Positions 28,703 to 37,876 of a DNA stretch of 64,000 nucleotides are shown here, in pieces (the first letter of the stretch is position 1; the number at the start of each line of letters is the position of its first letter). Below the pieces are notes generated by a model, which saw only the letters and a program-made list of their open reading frames with translations, did no database searches and was not told the DNA's origin. A program made the position numbers and the translations under genes. Source of the DNA: Roseibium porphyridii (GTDB lineage Bacteria > Pseudomonadota > Alphaproteobacteria > Rhizobiales > Stappiaceae); assembly GCF_026191725.2 (NCBI RefSeq), contig NZ_CP120863.1, positions 4,940,001 through 5,004,000 on the forward strand, written 5' to 3'.

Positions 28703-29497
28703 GTGTATTTTTCTCCAAAATTTGCAGTCAGTGTTTTCTTATCCTTAGCTATCGGCCTCAGCACCCTCCCGACCAGCTCTTTTGCTCAAAAGCCACCGCC
28801 CCCACCCAAGCACGAGGATGGCAAACCACCTCCACGTCCAGGTGACGACCGGCCACCAAAACGCGGAGGCAAGGAAGTCAACGAAAGCAAGATCGATTCC
28901 GGTGGTTCTCGACAAGTGCTCGGTGAAGTCTGGGTCGACAACTGGTTCAAGCTTTACATCAATGGCAAACCGCTTCTGGAAGACAGCGTCTCGATCAGAA
29001 CCGAGCGTTCGTTCAATGCCGAGCGTTTTGAATTCGGCTCAGACTTCCCGATGACGATTGCCTTCGAGTTTCGCGATTTCATGGAGAACGAAACCGGACT
29101 TGAATATATCGGTTCCCGGCGCCAGCAATTGGGCGACGGAGGCGCTATCGCACAATTCAAGGACGTTGCCAGCGGAAAACTGATTGGCGCTACCGGAGGC
29201 GACTGGCGATGCCTGACGGTACAAGCCGCGCCTGCAGACGCGTCCTGTGCACGCGAACGCAATCCCGATGTGTCTCAGGCGGTCTGCGCGCAGACCCGCG
29301 TCGAGGTTCCAGGGAACTGGACAGACCCAGGGTTTGACGACAGCAACTGGCCGAAGGCGAGTGTCTATAGCGCCCGCGATGTTGGGCCCAAGGACGGCTA
29401 CAACCAGATCCAGTGGGACAGTTCTGCGAAGCTTATCTGGGGCAAGGACCTGAAGAAGGACAATATTGTCTACTGCCGCGCATCATTTGGCGGCTGA
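28703..29497 (+). CDS. secreted protein with proline-rich linker and galactose-binding-like fold (predicted)
   Basis: A 264-residue protein starting at GTG 28703, with AAGGAG six bases upstream. A signal peptide (cleavage near TSSFAQ, residue 29) leads into a proline/charge-rich linker (about 30-60, with KPPPPPKHEDGKPPPRPGDD). The rest resembles jelly-roll carbohydrate-binding modules: WVDNWFKLYINGKPL, AFEFRDFMEN, TDPGFDDSNWPKA and IWGKDLKKDNIVYCRASF. No catalytic motif is seen. Five cysteines lie in the mature part. I infer an extracellular or cell-surface binding role; the ligand is unknown. Confidence 0.7.
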   Translation: MYFSPKFAVSVFLSLAIGLSTLPTSSFAQKPPPPPKHEDGKPPPRPGDDRPPKRGGKEVNESKIDSGGSRQVLGEVWVDNWFKLYINGKPLLEDSVSIRTERSFNAERFEFGSDFPMTIAFEFRDFMENETGLEYIGSRRQQLGDGGAIAQFKDVASGKLIGATGGDWRCLTVQAAPADASCARERNPDVSQAVCAQTRVEVPGNWTDPGFDDSNWPKASVYSARDVGPKDGYNQIQWDSSAKLIWGKDLKKDNIVYCRASFGG

Positions 29498-29512
29498 CGC
29501 TCATACGACTGG

Positions 29513-29542
29513 CCCAGGCGCGCACTGTGCCTGGGTTGTCTT
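29513..29542 (+). terminator. intrinsic terminator after the secreted protein gene
   Basis: A stem CCCAGGC/GCCTGGG (29513-29519 and 29529-29535), extended by a G-T and a C-G pair, followed by TTGTCTT. Confidence 0.55.
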
Positions 29543-29694
29543 CCAGCACTGAAAAACCGGCATCCGCCAGATCGGGGCAAAGCGGTCCGATTGCAGGCTT
29601 CAACCGTGCATGCTAGACCCCGCTCAATGATGGCGATCAGCCCTTCAGGCAAGTCGTCTTTCCAGCGTTACCTACTCTCAGAGACCTGCAATTC

Positions 29695-30972
29695 ATGAAA
29701 CTCCTTCTGATCGGATCCGGCGGCCGCGAACATGCACTTGCATGGGCACTGGCAAAGTCTCCCAGATTGACAAAACTCTACGCGGCTCCCGGCAATGCGG
29801 GTATCGCAGATGTTGCGGAGTTGACCGATCTGAATGTTTCCGACCACCAGGCGGTTGTCACGTTTTGCAAAACCCACGACATCGACCTGGTCGTTGTCGG
29901 GCCGGAGGCTCCTCTGGTCGCCGGACTTGTGGATGACCTCGACACTGCCGGCATAAAGGCGTTTGGGCCGAGAATGGCCGCAGCCCAACTTGAAGGCTCC
30001 AAAGCCTTTACAAAGGGCGTTTGCGACGAAGCCAATATTCCGACAGCAGGGTATGGCCGTTTCGAAGACGCAACGGGTGCACTGGCCTATGTCCGGCAGC
30101 AAGGCGCACCGATTGTCGTCAAGGCTGACGGGCTGGCGGCTGGCAAGGGCGTGGTTGTGGCCATGACGCTGGACGAAGCTGAGGACGCCGTGAAGGCCTG
30201 TTTTGACGGGTCATTCGGTGATGCGGGTGCGGAAGTCGTAATCGAAGAATTTCTGGACGGAGAAGAAGCCAGTTTCTTTGTTCTTTCCGATGGAACCGAC
30301 GCCTTGCCTCTGGCGACGGCGCAAGATCACAAGCGTGCTTTTGATGGCGACGAAGGCCCAAACACTGGTGGCATGGGCGCTTACTCACCCGCACCAGTTC
30401 TGACCGACGAGATTGTTGCGGACGTGATGGAGCGGATCATCAAGCCGACAATCACGACGCTTGCCGGACGCGGCACACCGTTCAAGGGCGTTCTCTATGC
30501 GGGATTGATGATTACAAGCGACGGACCAAAGCTGATTGAATACAATACGCGCTTTGGCGATCCGGAGTGCCAGGTCCTGTTGATGCGTCTGAGAAGCGAT
30601 CTTTTGGACCTATTGGAGGCGAGCGCTGACGGGACACTCGGCAAGACCAGTGCGGATTGGCACGACAGCGTTGCCCTGACCGTGGTGATGGCAGCAAAGG
30701 GTTATCCGGGGTCCTATGCAAAAGGCACCGAAATTCGTGGACTTGACCAACTCGGAAGTGAGAAGCTTCAGGTCTTTCATGCCGGAACGCAGTTGAAGAA
30801 CGGAACGCTTTGCTCAAATGGTGGCCGGGTGCTGAATGTGACTGCACTTGGCGACGATGTCCGCGAAGCACAACAAAATGCCTATGAAGCCGTCAACCAG
30901 ATCGATTGGCCGGACGGATTTTGCCGAACCGATATCGGCTGGCGAGCAATCGACCGCGAAACCAGTTCATGA
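29695..30972 (+). CDS. purD: phosphoribosylamine--glycine ligase (GAR synthetase)
   Basis: Catalyses the second step of purine synthesis, joining glycine to phosphoribosylamine with ATP. The 425-residue sequence is full length. The N-terminal domain starts [20 protein letters not shown], and the ATP-grasp domain shows [18 protein letters not shown] and [16 protein letters not shown]. The metal site is seen in [14 protein letters not shown]. The gene lies alone on the plus strand; the hydrolase 80 bases downstream may be cotranscribed. Confidence 0.97.
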   Translation: MKLLLIGSGGREHALAWALAKSPRLTKLYAAPGNAGIADVAELTDLNVSDHQAVVTFCKTHDIDLVVVGPEAPLVAGLVDDLDTAGIKAFGPRMAAAQLEGSKAFTKGVCDEANIPTAGYGRFEDATGALAYVRQQGAPIVVKADGLAAGKGVVVAMTLDEAEDAVKACFDGSFGDAGAEVVIEEFLDGEEASFFVLSDGTDALPLATAQDHKRAFDGDEGPNTGGMGAYSPAPVLTDEIVADVMERIIKPTITTLAGRGTPFKGVLYAGLMITSDGPKLIEYNTRFGDPECQVLLMRLRSDLLDLLEASADGTLGKTSADWHDSVALTVVMAAKGYPGSYAKGTEIRGLDQLGSEKLQVFHAGTQLKNGTLCSNGGRVLNVTALGDDVREAQQNAYEAVNQIDWPDGFCRTDIGWRAIDRETSS

Positions 30973-31052
30973 GTTGCAGTGCCGTCAGTTTATTGGACTT
31001 GGCAGGCACTCCCCACCTCCGCTAGCTTAAACCGGCAGGCGGAGGACTCATT

Positions 31053-31958
31053 TTGGCTAACGAATTTCCTGACCTGTTTCCAGGTTTCAAGAGTGAAACT
31101 GTGGAAACGGAAGAAGCACAGTTGTTCTGCCGTGTTGGCGGATCCGGCCCTCCTTTGGTGCTTTTGCACGGTTATCCGCAATCACATACCTGTTGGCACA
31201 AGGTTGCACCTCTTCTTGCTGAGCGATTTACGCTCGTGCTTCCCGATTTGCCGGGGTATGGCAGTTCGTCCATTCCGGCCCTAAGCCAGGACCATCACGC
31301 TTATTCAAAACGGACTATGGCCAATAGCATCGTAGAATTGATGCGTCTGCTCGGTTTCGATAAATTCCATCTTGCAGGACACGACCGTGGTGGTCGCGTT
31401 GCCTACCGCCTGGCGCTGGACCATCCGCACGCTGTCAGCCGCGTGGCCGTGCTCGATATTTTGCCAACCTTCGACTACTGGGAAAAACTTGACCGGCAAT
31501 TTGGGCTCAAGGTCTACCATTGGATGTTCCTGGCCCAACCAGCCCCTTTCCCCGAAAAGCTGATTGCTGCGTCTCCAGTCCGCTTTCTGGAACACACACT
31601 CGCCAGTTGGACTGGCAACAAGAGCCTTGATTGCTTTTCCGAAGAAGCATTAGACGACAATCGAGCCTGGTTCCGAGATCCGGATCGCATTTCGGCAACC
31701 TGCGAGGACTACCGGGCCGGTGCCACGATCGATTTCGAGCACGACAGTCTTGACCACCAGGCTGGCAACCAGATCCTGATCCCTTTGCTTGCGCTTTGGG
31801 GCGAAAAGGGCATTGCCACCAGTGTCGAGAGCCCGCTCGACGTCTGGAGATCCTGGTGCCCGCATGCAGAGGGCCAGCCAGTTCCCGGTGGTCACTTTCT
31901 CCCAGAAGAAGCCTGGCAAGAAACCGCAGACGCATTGCGGAAATTCTTTGCAGACTGA
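31053..31958 (+). CDS. alpha/beta hydrolase, fluoroacetate/haloacetate dehalogenase-like
   Basis: A 301-residue alpha/beta hydrolase with an aspartate nucleophile, not serine: GHDRGGRVAYRLALDHP (D111). The rest of the fluoroacetate dehalogenase active site known from Rhodopseudomonas RPA1163 is present, each shifted by one position. The carboxylate-binding arginines are R112 and R115, the acid is D135, the halide pocket is H156, W157 and Y220, and the base is H281. It would hydrolyse haloacetates to glycolate in the cytoplasm. The start is TTG 31053, with GGAGG seven bases before it. Which halide it prefers cannot be read from sequence. Confidence 0.88.
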   Translation: MANEFPDLFPGFKSETVETEEAQLFCRVGGSGPPLVLLHGYPQSHTCWHKVAPLLAERFTLVLPDLPGYGSSSIPALSQDHHAYSKRTMANSIVELMRLLGFDKFHLAGHDRGGRVAYRLALDHPHAVSRVAVLDILPTFDYWEKLDRQFGLKVYHWMFLAQPAPFPEKLIAASPVRFLEHTLASWTGNKSLDCFSEEALDDNRAWFRDPDRISATCEDYRAGATIDFEHDSLDHQAGNQILIPLLALWGEKGIATSVESPLDVWRSWCPHAEGQPVPGGHFLPEEAWQETADALRKFFAD

Positions 31959-32155
31959 GCAAAAACCAGCCTGACCTTCATTACTACTTTAGATTGCCGC
32001 CTGATTTTTTCATTTCAAGATAGTTTTCGGGTAAATTTTTCCGATTGAGAACCATTTGCTCTTAACACTATTTAACAAATGCATTCAAAACAATTTAACC
32101 AATAGAGTTTATTGAAGAATTAGGCGGTGAGTGTTCACAAAAACAGACTGCGAAT

Positions 32156-35100
32156 TTGCAGTTACTTCAAATACGAACATCACAGCCGGGGGATTGTGCG
32201 GTTTTAGAACCGGCGGTGCGGGTGGCTAGTGTGGGCGAGCAAGTAAACGAGGACAAGGAACAGCTGCGTGCGGGCAAACCCTGCCGACGTGGTCTGAGCG
32301 CTTGCCTGGATCAGCTCCTTGCGAAATGGAGCGTGGACGATTCCCAGTTTGAAAGACCGTTGCGCGGTGTTTTCCTTTCATTCCTCGTGTTGATCGTCGC
32401 CGTCCTTTGCATTCAAAACATCGCTTCAGGCTACCGCAACCTGCTTGAGCCTCAGGAAGCCGTCATCCGGACAACCGAGCGACTGCTGACGCAGCAACGC
32501 GCGTTTGGCACGCAGATGCTTGATCGCGCGGTCCGTGAAATCAGTTCCGATAAGAATCTTCAAAATGCCATCCAGCGGCATGACACCGGCACAATCCGTG
32601 CCATCGCCGACAAAATTATGCTGGCTGCTCCGGAAGGCAGCAGTGTTGCAGAATTCACAATCTATGGTGCGGACCAGAAACCGATTTACAGCTCGAGAAG
32701 CCCCGTTGTTGCAGAGCCGGCCCACTTGGCATTTCAAAATGACTTGAGTGCAAATCTGACACGCAACACGAGCAACATAGAATTGAGTATCGACGGAAAA
32801 TTTGTGGTCAGTGTCTTCCAGGCCTGGACCGTCGATGGCAACCTTTTCGGATACTTGAAACTCGCCGTCGACATTGAGCGCTCGCTTGTCGTTGCCGGGG
32901 CCGCAGTCGACGCTGAACTCGTCAACTTAAGCAAGATGGACATTCCCCAAAGCCTGAATGGTCAGCAGATCAGTTCTCGCGTCCTGGGCGAACCGATGAA
33001 AACCGAATTCAATTTCAGTGCGCTGACCAATTCGGCGACCGGTCTGCTCAATCTGGACCGGTTCTACTTCCAGAATTCACAGGTTTTCATTGTCCACGAA
33101 CTGCCTGTACGTCCAGCGATGCCCGGACATGACGCAAAACTGATCCTGGTGAAGAACATCACCGATCATTTCTGGGCATTTCTTCAAGGGGCCTTGCTCA
33201 CGCTTTCAGCCGGTGGCGGCATTGCACTTCTTGCCTGGATCGTGATCCGCCGATTGCTCTCCAGACTTCAAAGATCCGTGCAAACCACCCATTCGCACCT
33301 GACGGGCATGGTCGCAGAAAATACACGGCAATTGGAAGAGAGCGCTTCGCAACTGCTCGAAGCCCAGCGCATCGCCGGAGTTGGCAGCTGGGAACGTGAC
33401 CTGAAAACCGACCTTTTCATTGGGTCTGAAGAGTTCTTCCGGATCACCCGCATATCGCCCGACCAGCCGGGGGGTAAAATCCGCCAACAACTGCTCGATC
33501 TTGTGCCTGAAAAGGAACGATTGCGGAACCTCGAGGTGGTTCGAGAGGCGATTGAAAACCGAAGCGAGTTCGAGTTCGAACATTCCCTGATTTTTGCGCC
33601 GGACGACTGCCGCAGCATTTATGTTCGCGGCTATGTAATGGCCGGACCAGATGGCGACGCCACAAAGATCGTCGGGATTATCCATGACATCACCGACCGC
33701 CAGAAGGCGGAACGCCAGAGCCAGCTTTTGGCCAACATTCTGGAATCGTCTCTGAACGAGATCTACATTCTGAACGTTGATACCTTCCGCATCGAATACG
33801 CAAACAGGTGTGCGATCGACAATCTTGGATTTGATCTCGACGAGCTGAAGTCACGCCGGATCTGGGACATCAACCCGCTCTATGATCAGGAAACCGTGCG
33901 CAGGCATGTAACTCCCTTGCTCAAGGGGGTGCGTGGCAGCCTGTCGATTGAAAGCGAACACAGACGCAAAGACGGCAGTGAGTACCCGGTCGATCTTCGG
34001 GTTCAAATCCTGAAGGACCACGATCGCAATCTGTTTGTGGCGATTGCAAATGACGTTTCGGACCGGGTCCAGAGGGAGAAGGAAACCCGAGAGGCCAAGA
34101 TAAGGGCGGAGCGCCTTGCCTATTTCGATCCGCTCACGAAACTGTCCAATCGTGCCGGATGCCAGCGGGACGCCAAGTCGCTCTTTGCCAGAGACGACAA
34201 ACCGTCCTTTCTCATTCATGTGGACATGGATGGCTTCAAGCGCGTCAACGACACGCTCGGTCACCTTGCCGGGGATCATTGCCTTGAAGAAACCGGCAGG
34301 CGGCTCAGGGAAGTCTGCCGCGGTCTCGGCACTCCTTATCGGTGGGGTGGAGACGAGTTTGTTATTCTTGCGGACAGCAGCACATCCGATCCAAATCAGC
34401 TTTGTGAGCGCGCAAGGCGTCTCATGCGCCAGCCGATGGAATTCAATGGCAATCGCTTCTGGCCTACCGTCAGTATGGGGATTGCGCTCTGTCCGGACGA
34501 TGCAGACAGTTTCGACACTCTTCTGGTAAACGCGGATCTGGCGCTCTACCAGTCAAAGGAAAACGGCAAAGACCGCTACACGTTCTTCAAAACAAACATG
34601 AAGGCGGAGAGCGAAACCGAGGCCCAAATCGAGCTTGAGCTTCATGATGCCGTCAAACACGATCAGTTTTATCTCGTCTTCCAGCCTCAGGTGAATTTGC
34701 GAAGCCAGGCGGTTACCGGCGTTGAAGCACTGATACGATGGACCCATCCAGAGAGGGGCGAGCTCTCACCCGGCGAGTTTTTACCTGTTGTCGAGAAAAG
34801 CAGCCTTGCCCCCATCCTTGGCGAGATCGTCATCGACAAAGCACTGGCGGCGGCAAAGAGCTGGCTCGACAGTGGCATCAACTTCGGCAGAATTTCCATC
34901 AATGTATCACCAGCTCATCTGGCCTCTGGCAAACTGGTTGAACACTTCAGCGCCGCAATGAAACGCCATGGCGTCAACCCGGAAAAGGTCACTGCAGAAG
35001 TTCTGGAATCGGTGTTTCTGAATGACAATGGATCAGGACACCTTGAGGCTCTGAAAAAACTCTATGATCTCGGCGTCCATATAGAACTGGACGATTTTGG

Positions 35101-35410
35101 TACGGGTTACGCATCCCTGACGCATGTTGCCGATCTTCCGATCAACGGTCTGAAGATCGACCGTTCCTTTACGCGCCAGATGCTTCAGGACGCGAAGAAG
35201 GAAGCTGTCGTCAATCAGCTGATACATCTGGCCCGCTCGTTGAATATTGGCGTGGTTTGCGAGGGCGTCGAGACAGAGGCGCAATACGACCGGTTGCGCA
35301 TGATGGGCGACTTCTCCATTCAGGGCTTCCTGATCGCCAAACCCATGGTCTTCGATCAGGTGACAAACTGGATTTCGGAATCGAGCGACGACTTGTACTT
35401 CGTCCTTTAA
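32156..35410 (+). CDS. membrane sensor with PAS, GGDEF and EAL domains (c-di-GMP turnover)
   Basis: A protein of about 1084 residues. One transmembrane helix (about 72-90, GVFLSFLVLIVAVLCIQNIA) and a second near 340-360 enclose a periplasmic sensor region of about 240 residues. Two PAS-like domains follow, one including GVGSWERDLKTDLFIGSEEF, the other around SLNEIYILNVDTF. The GGDEF motif is intact (RWGGDEF, 731-735), and so is EAL (GVEALIRW, 857-859) with its DDFGTG loop. Both cyclase and phosphodiesterase activities are therefore possible. No ATG lies near the front; TTG 32156 is the longest start, and a GTG around 32231 is an alternative. The patatin gene follows after 82 bases. Confidence 0.9.
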   Translation: MQLLQIRTSQPGDCAVLEPAVRVASVGEQVNEDKEQLRAGKPCRRGLSACLDQLLAKWSVDDSQFERPLRGVFLSFLVLIVAVLCIQNIASGYRNLLEPQEAVIRTTERLLTQQRAFGTQMLDRAVREISSDKNLQNAIQRHDTGTIRAIADKIMLAAPEGSSVAEFTIYGADQKPIYSSRSPVVAEPAHLAFQNDLSANLTRNTSNIELSIDGKFVVSVFQAWTVDGNLFGYLKLAVDIERSLVVAGAAVDAELVNLSKMDIPQSLNGQQISSRVLGEPMKTEFNFSALTNSATGLLNLDRFYFQNSQVFIVHELPVRPAMPGHDAKLILVKNITDHFWAFLQGALLTLSAGGGIALLAWIVIRRLLSRLQRSVQTTHSHLTGMVAENTRQLEESASQLLEAQRIAGVGSWERDLKTDLFIGSEEFFRITRISPDQPGGKIRQQLLDLVPEKERLRNLEVVREAIENRSEFEFEHSLIFAPDDCRSIYVRGYVMAGPDGDATKIVGIIHDITDRQKAERQSQLLANILESSLNEIYILNVDTFRIEYANRCAIDNLGFDLDELKSRRIWDINPLYDQETVRRHVTPLLKGVRGSLSIESEHRRKDGSEYPVDLRVQILKDHDRNLFVAIANDVSDRVQREKETREAKIRAERLAYFDPLTKLSNRAGCQRDAKSLFARDDKPSFLIHVDMDGFKRVNDTLGHLAGDHCLEETGRRLREVCRGLGTPYRWGGDEFVILADSSTSDPNQLCERARRLMRQPMEFNGNRFWPTVSMGIALCPDDADSFDTLLVNADLALYQSKENGKDRYTFFKTNMKAESETEAQIELELHDAVKHDQFYLVFQPQVNLRSQAVTGVEALIRWTHPERGELSPGEFLPVVEKSSLAPILGEIVIDKALAAAKSWLDSGINFGRISINVSPAHLASGKLVEHFSAAMKRHGVNPEKVTAEVLESVFLNDNGSGHLEALKKLYDLGVHIELDDFGTGYASLTHVADLPINGLKIDRSFTRQMLQDAKKEAVVNQLIHLARSLNIGVVCEGVETEAQYDRLRMMGDFSIQGFLIAKPMVFDQVTNWISESSDDLYFVL

Positions 35411-35492
35411 GAGCGTTGCTCAAGGCCTTTGGCTTGGCAAAGCATGCGCCACTCCCCATGTGCTTGAGTGTAGTCACAACAGGACGATACTT

Positions 35493-36344
35493 ATGCAATC
35501 CGACACTTCCCATCCCAAGATCGGGCTTGCGCTTGGAGGCGGTGGCGCGCGTGGTCTCGCTCATATTCCAGTTCTGGAAGCCCTGGACGATCTGGGTCTA
35601 AGACCGACACAAATCGCCGGCACTTCCATTGGCGCGATCATGGGGGCCGCTTATGCAAGCGGCCGTAGCGGAGAGCAAATTCGAGAAATTACTCTCAAGA
35701 CGTTCTCGGATCGAAATGCGGTCCTTTCCCGCCTTTGGCAACTCAGGCCGAAGAAGTTTGCTGATATGTTCCGCTCAGGACCGGTTCAGTTCGACCCGGA
35801 ACGCGTCCTGGAGGTGTTCATTTCAGAATTTCTTCCAGGCACCTTCGAAGACCTGGATATCCCCCTCAGGCTGATCGCAACCGACTTTTTCGGCTGTCGG
35901 GAGGTCGACTTCGATTCGGGGCCTCTTCTTCCTGCGATTGCAGCTTCGATTGCAATACCCGCCGTTTTCAGGCCTGTACGTCACAATGGACGTCATCTGA
36001 TCGATGGCGGCGTTGTGAACCCGTTACCTTTTGATGGCTTGCGGGATAGATGCGATATTGTCATCGCCGTTGATGTCGTCGGCGCCCCGATTCCACGCCC
36101 AAACAGCGACGACATTAACATGCTGGACAGTCTCTTCGGCTCCTCACAGATCCTTATGCAAACGATCACAAAGCAAAAACTCAAGTTGGATCAGCCAGAT
36201 ATACTGGTTCGCCCACCGCACGACACCGTCCGTGTGCTTGATTTCTTGAAAGCCGATCGCATTCTGAACAAGGCGGAGCCATTGCGAGATCAAACAAAGG
36301 AACAACTGTCAGCACTGACAAAAGAAACAGCGCTCGTTACTTGA
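35493..36344 (+). CDS. patatin-like phospholipase
   Basis: A 283-residue RssA/YchK-type patatin with a Ser-Asp catalytic dyad. The oxyanion loop is GGGGARG (15-21), the nucleophile S45 lies in GTSIG, and the catalytic aspartate D171 in LIDGGVVNP. No signal peptide or membrane helix is seen, so it is probably cytoplasmic and acts on membrane lipids. I use the ATG at 35493 (AGGA about eight bases upstream) over the GTG at 35460. It follows the GGDEF-EAL gene on the same strand; a functional link is unproven. Confidence 0.92.
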   Translation: MQSDTSHPKIGLALGGGGARGLAHIPVLEALDDLGLRPTQIAGTSIGAIMGAAYASGRSGEQIREITLKTFSDRNAVLSRLWQLRPKKFADMFRSGPVQFDPERVLEVFISEFLPGTFEDLDIPLRLIATDFFGCREVDFDSGPLLPAIAASIAIPAVFRPVRHNGRHLIDGGVVNPLPFDGLRDRCDIVIAVDVVGAPIPRPNSDDINMLDSLFGSSQILMQTITKQKLKLDQPDILVRPPHDTVRVLDFLKADRILNKAEPLRDQTKEQLSALTKETALVT

Positions 36345-36362
36345 GAGCAACATGAGCATATT

Positions 36363-36386
36363 TAACAAGAACGATCACTCTTGTTA
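36363..36386. repeat. perfect inverted repeat 8-8-8 upstream of the small gene at 36460
   Basis: TAACAAGA (36363-36370) and TCTTGTTA (36379-36386) with an eight-base spacer, in AT-rich sequence 74-97 bases before the next start. No T-run follows, so it looks more like an operator than a terminator. Confidence 0.6.
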
Positions 36387-36459
36387 TCACAATTACTTTA
36401 TTTAATAGTTCATTAATAAAACGCATAAATACTTTTCCTATCTTATTAGGAGAAGGTCT

Positions 36460-36801
36460 ATGCGGCCAGTTGGTTCTACAGATTTGGAAGACTGCCCTGT
36501 TTCCGAAGATTTGCTGAAGCGATTGCTCGAAGCAACGCTGAGTGCAGTCTCCGACGTGGGCGATCAGCTGCCGGAGCGCCAACGCGCAGCCCTGGCTGTT
36601 TATTGTTATCGTCGGTCACATTTTCGCAAGCTGGGCCTGTCGCTTGCTAGCCATTGCAGCAAGCAAGCCATGATTCTGGAAGCTGGCCATGCCGGCGAGA
36701 TGATTCACATGCAGGCAACAGATGACAAGAAGGCGCTGGAGATCGAACGGCAATCCACGCCCAAAGGGGGAAAGGCCCCCGTCAGCCTTTACGTGGTTTG
36801 A
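36460..36801 (+). CDS. hypothetical protein, 113 residues
   Basis: I do not recognise the family. The ATG has a strong AGGAGAAGG site seven bases upstream, and a terminator follows the gene, so it is likely real. The protein is soluble with no signal peptide. The central part (RQRAALAVYCYRRSHFRKLG) is basic and probably helical, followed by LASHCSKQAMILEAGHAGE, with cysteines at about 49 and 66. An 8-bp inverted repeat upstream suggests regulation. A regulatory or stress role is possible, but there is no direct evidence. Confidence 0.7.
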   Translation: MRPVGSTDLEDCPVSEDLLKRLLEATLSAVSDVGDQLPERQRAALAVYCYRRSHFRKLGLSLASHCSKQAMILEAGHAGEMIHMQATDDKKALEIERQSTPKGGKAPVSLYVV

Positions 36802-36847
36802 ACACTCAGTTCCGGGGCTGGTCCTTCCTCCCACCCGCCCCCACCTC

Positions 36848-36892
36848 AGGCAACCGCCTTCGCAAATCCGTGCGAACGGTTGCCTTTTCTTT
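36848..36892 (+). terminator. intrinsic terminator after the small gene at 36460
   Basis: A 9-bp stem AGGCAACCG/CGGTTGCCT (36848-36856 and 36877-36885) followed by TTTCTTTT. The 20-base loop is long but the tail is clear. Confidence 0.8.
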
Positions 36893-37014
36893 TGGCAGCA
36901 TCGAGAAAAACGATCAAGTTCTCGCCAAAGCAACACAGATACGTCTCTAGTCGCTTGCCCTGACAGTCCGACCCGCTAACTTAAGGTCATGGCAGTCTTC
37001 AGGGAGAGCGCATC

Positions 37015-37875
37015 ATGACCCGGGACGTTCCGGACCTATTTAAGACGTTGGCTCACGGCCTTGGCCAAATCCGCTCGGTTTCGATGCTGATCGGTTGCAT
37101 TATGGCAGTTGCATTTGTTCAACCAGCAATGGCCATTTGCCAATTGGTTGCAGACGCCCCCTACCGGCAATTGCTCCCTGGTGAAGCGAGGGTCTGGAAC
37201 GCATCGCTGCAGGCGGGCGAAGTCCAGATTCGCTATATCGGACACTCCACTTTCGAATTGGAAACACCCAAGGGGGTGCGAATTGCGACGGACTACAACG
37301 ACAGCGTTCGTCCATTTCTGCCACCGACCGTTGCCACGATGAACGGTGCGCACAGCACGCACTATTCGCTCAATCCGGACCCGAGCATCGAGCATCTTCT
37401 ATATGGCTGGAACCCGGATGGCGGGGCAATGGACCATGACATGACGGTGGAAGATGTCCGGATCCGCAATATCCAGACCAATATACGTGGCTGGGACGGT
37501 GAAACCCGACGGCTCGGAAATTCCATCTTTGTTTTTGAGATTGCCGACCTGTGCATTGCCCATCTCGGTCACCTGCACCACAGGCTAACAAAGGAAGACC
37601 TGACCAGACTGGGGCAGATAGATATTGTGTTTGCCGCCGTGGACAACACATCGACATTGCGTCTGGACAGTCTCATGGATGTGCTGGAAAGCATCGGTCC
37701 GGCCATGGTTATTCCGATGCATTTTCACTTTGCCGGTGCGCTTCAGGCGTTTACCGGGCGCGCCGCAGAAGCCGGGTATGAGATTGTTCGCGCAGAAAAT
37801 GCCAAACTCATTGTCAGCCGTGCCAGTCTGCCTACCAAACCAACCGCATACATCATGATGCCTGGCGGCGCGTGA
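37015..37875 (+). CDS. exported metallo-beta-lactamase-fold hydrolase, UlaG-like
   Basis: A 286-residue protein with an N-terminal signal sequence (hydrophobic about 23-40, cleavage near PAMA/ICQ), so periplasmic or membrane-tethered. The MBL-fold core is seen in IRYIGHSTFELETPKGVRI, GAHSTHYS, IAHLGHLHHRL and MVIPMHFHFAG, which supply histidines for metal binding. The canonical HxHxDH appears altered (HSTHYS), as in several UlaG-type families. Substrate unknown. GGGAGAG precedes the ATG. It is convergent with rsmD, ending two bases from its stop. Confidence 0.82.
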   Translation: MTRDVPDLFKTLAHGLGQIRSVSMLIGCIMAVAFVQPAMAICQLVADAPYRQLLPGEARVWNASLQAGEVQIRYIGHSTFELETPKGVRIATDYNDSVRPFLPPTVATMNGAHSTHYSLNPDPSIEHLLYGWNPDGGAMDHDMTVEDVRIRNIQTNIRGWDGETRRLGNSIFVFEIADLCIAHLGHLHHRLTKEDLTRLGQIDIVFAAVDNTSTLRLDSLMDVLESIGPAMVIPMHFHFAGALQAFTGRAAEAGYEIVRAENAKLIVSRASLPTKPTAYIMMPGGA

Positions 37876-37876
37876 G

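Noticed and set aside
34000..34010. A GGTTCAAATCC sequence resembling the T-arm of a tRNA
   Set aside because: It lies inside the intact GGDEF-EAL reading frame, and no acceptor or anticodon stem can be built around it.
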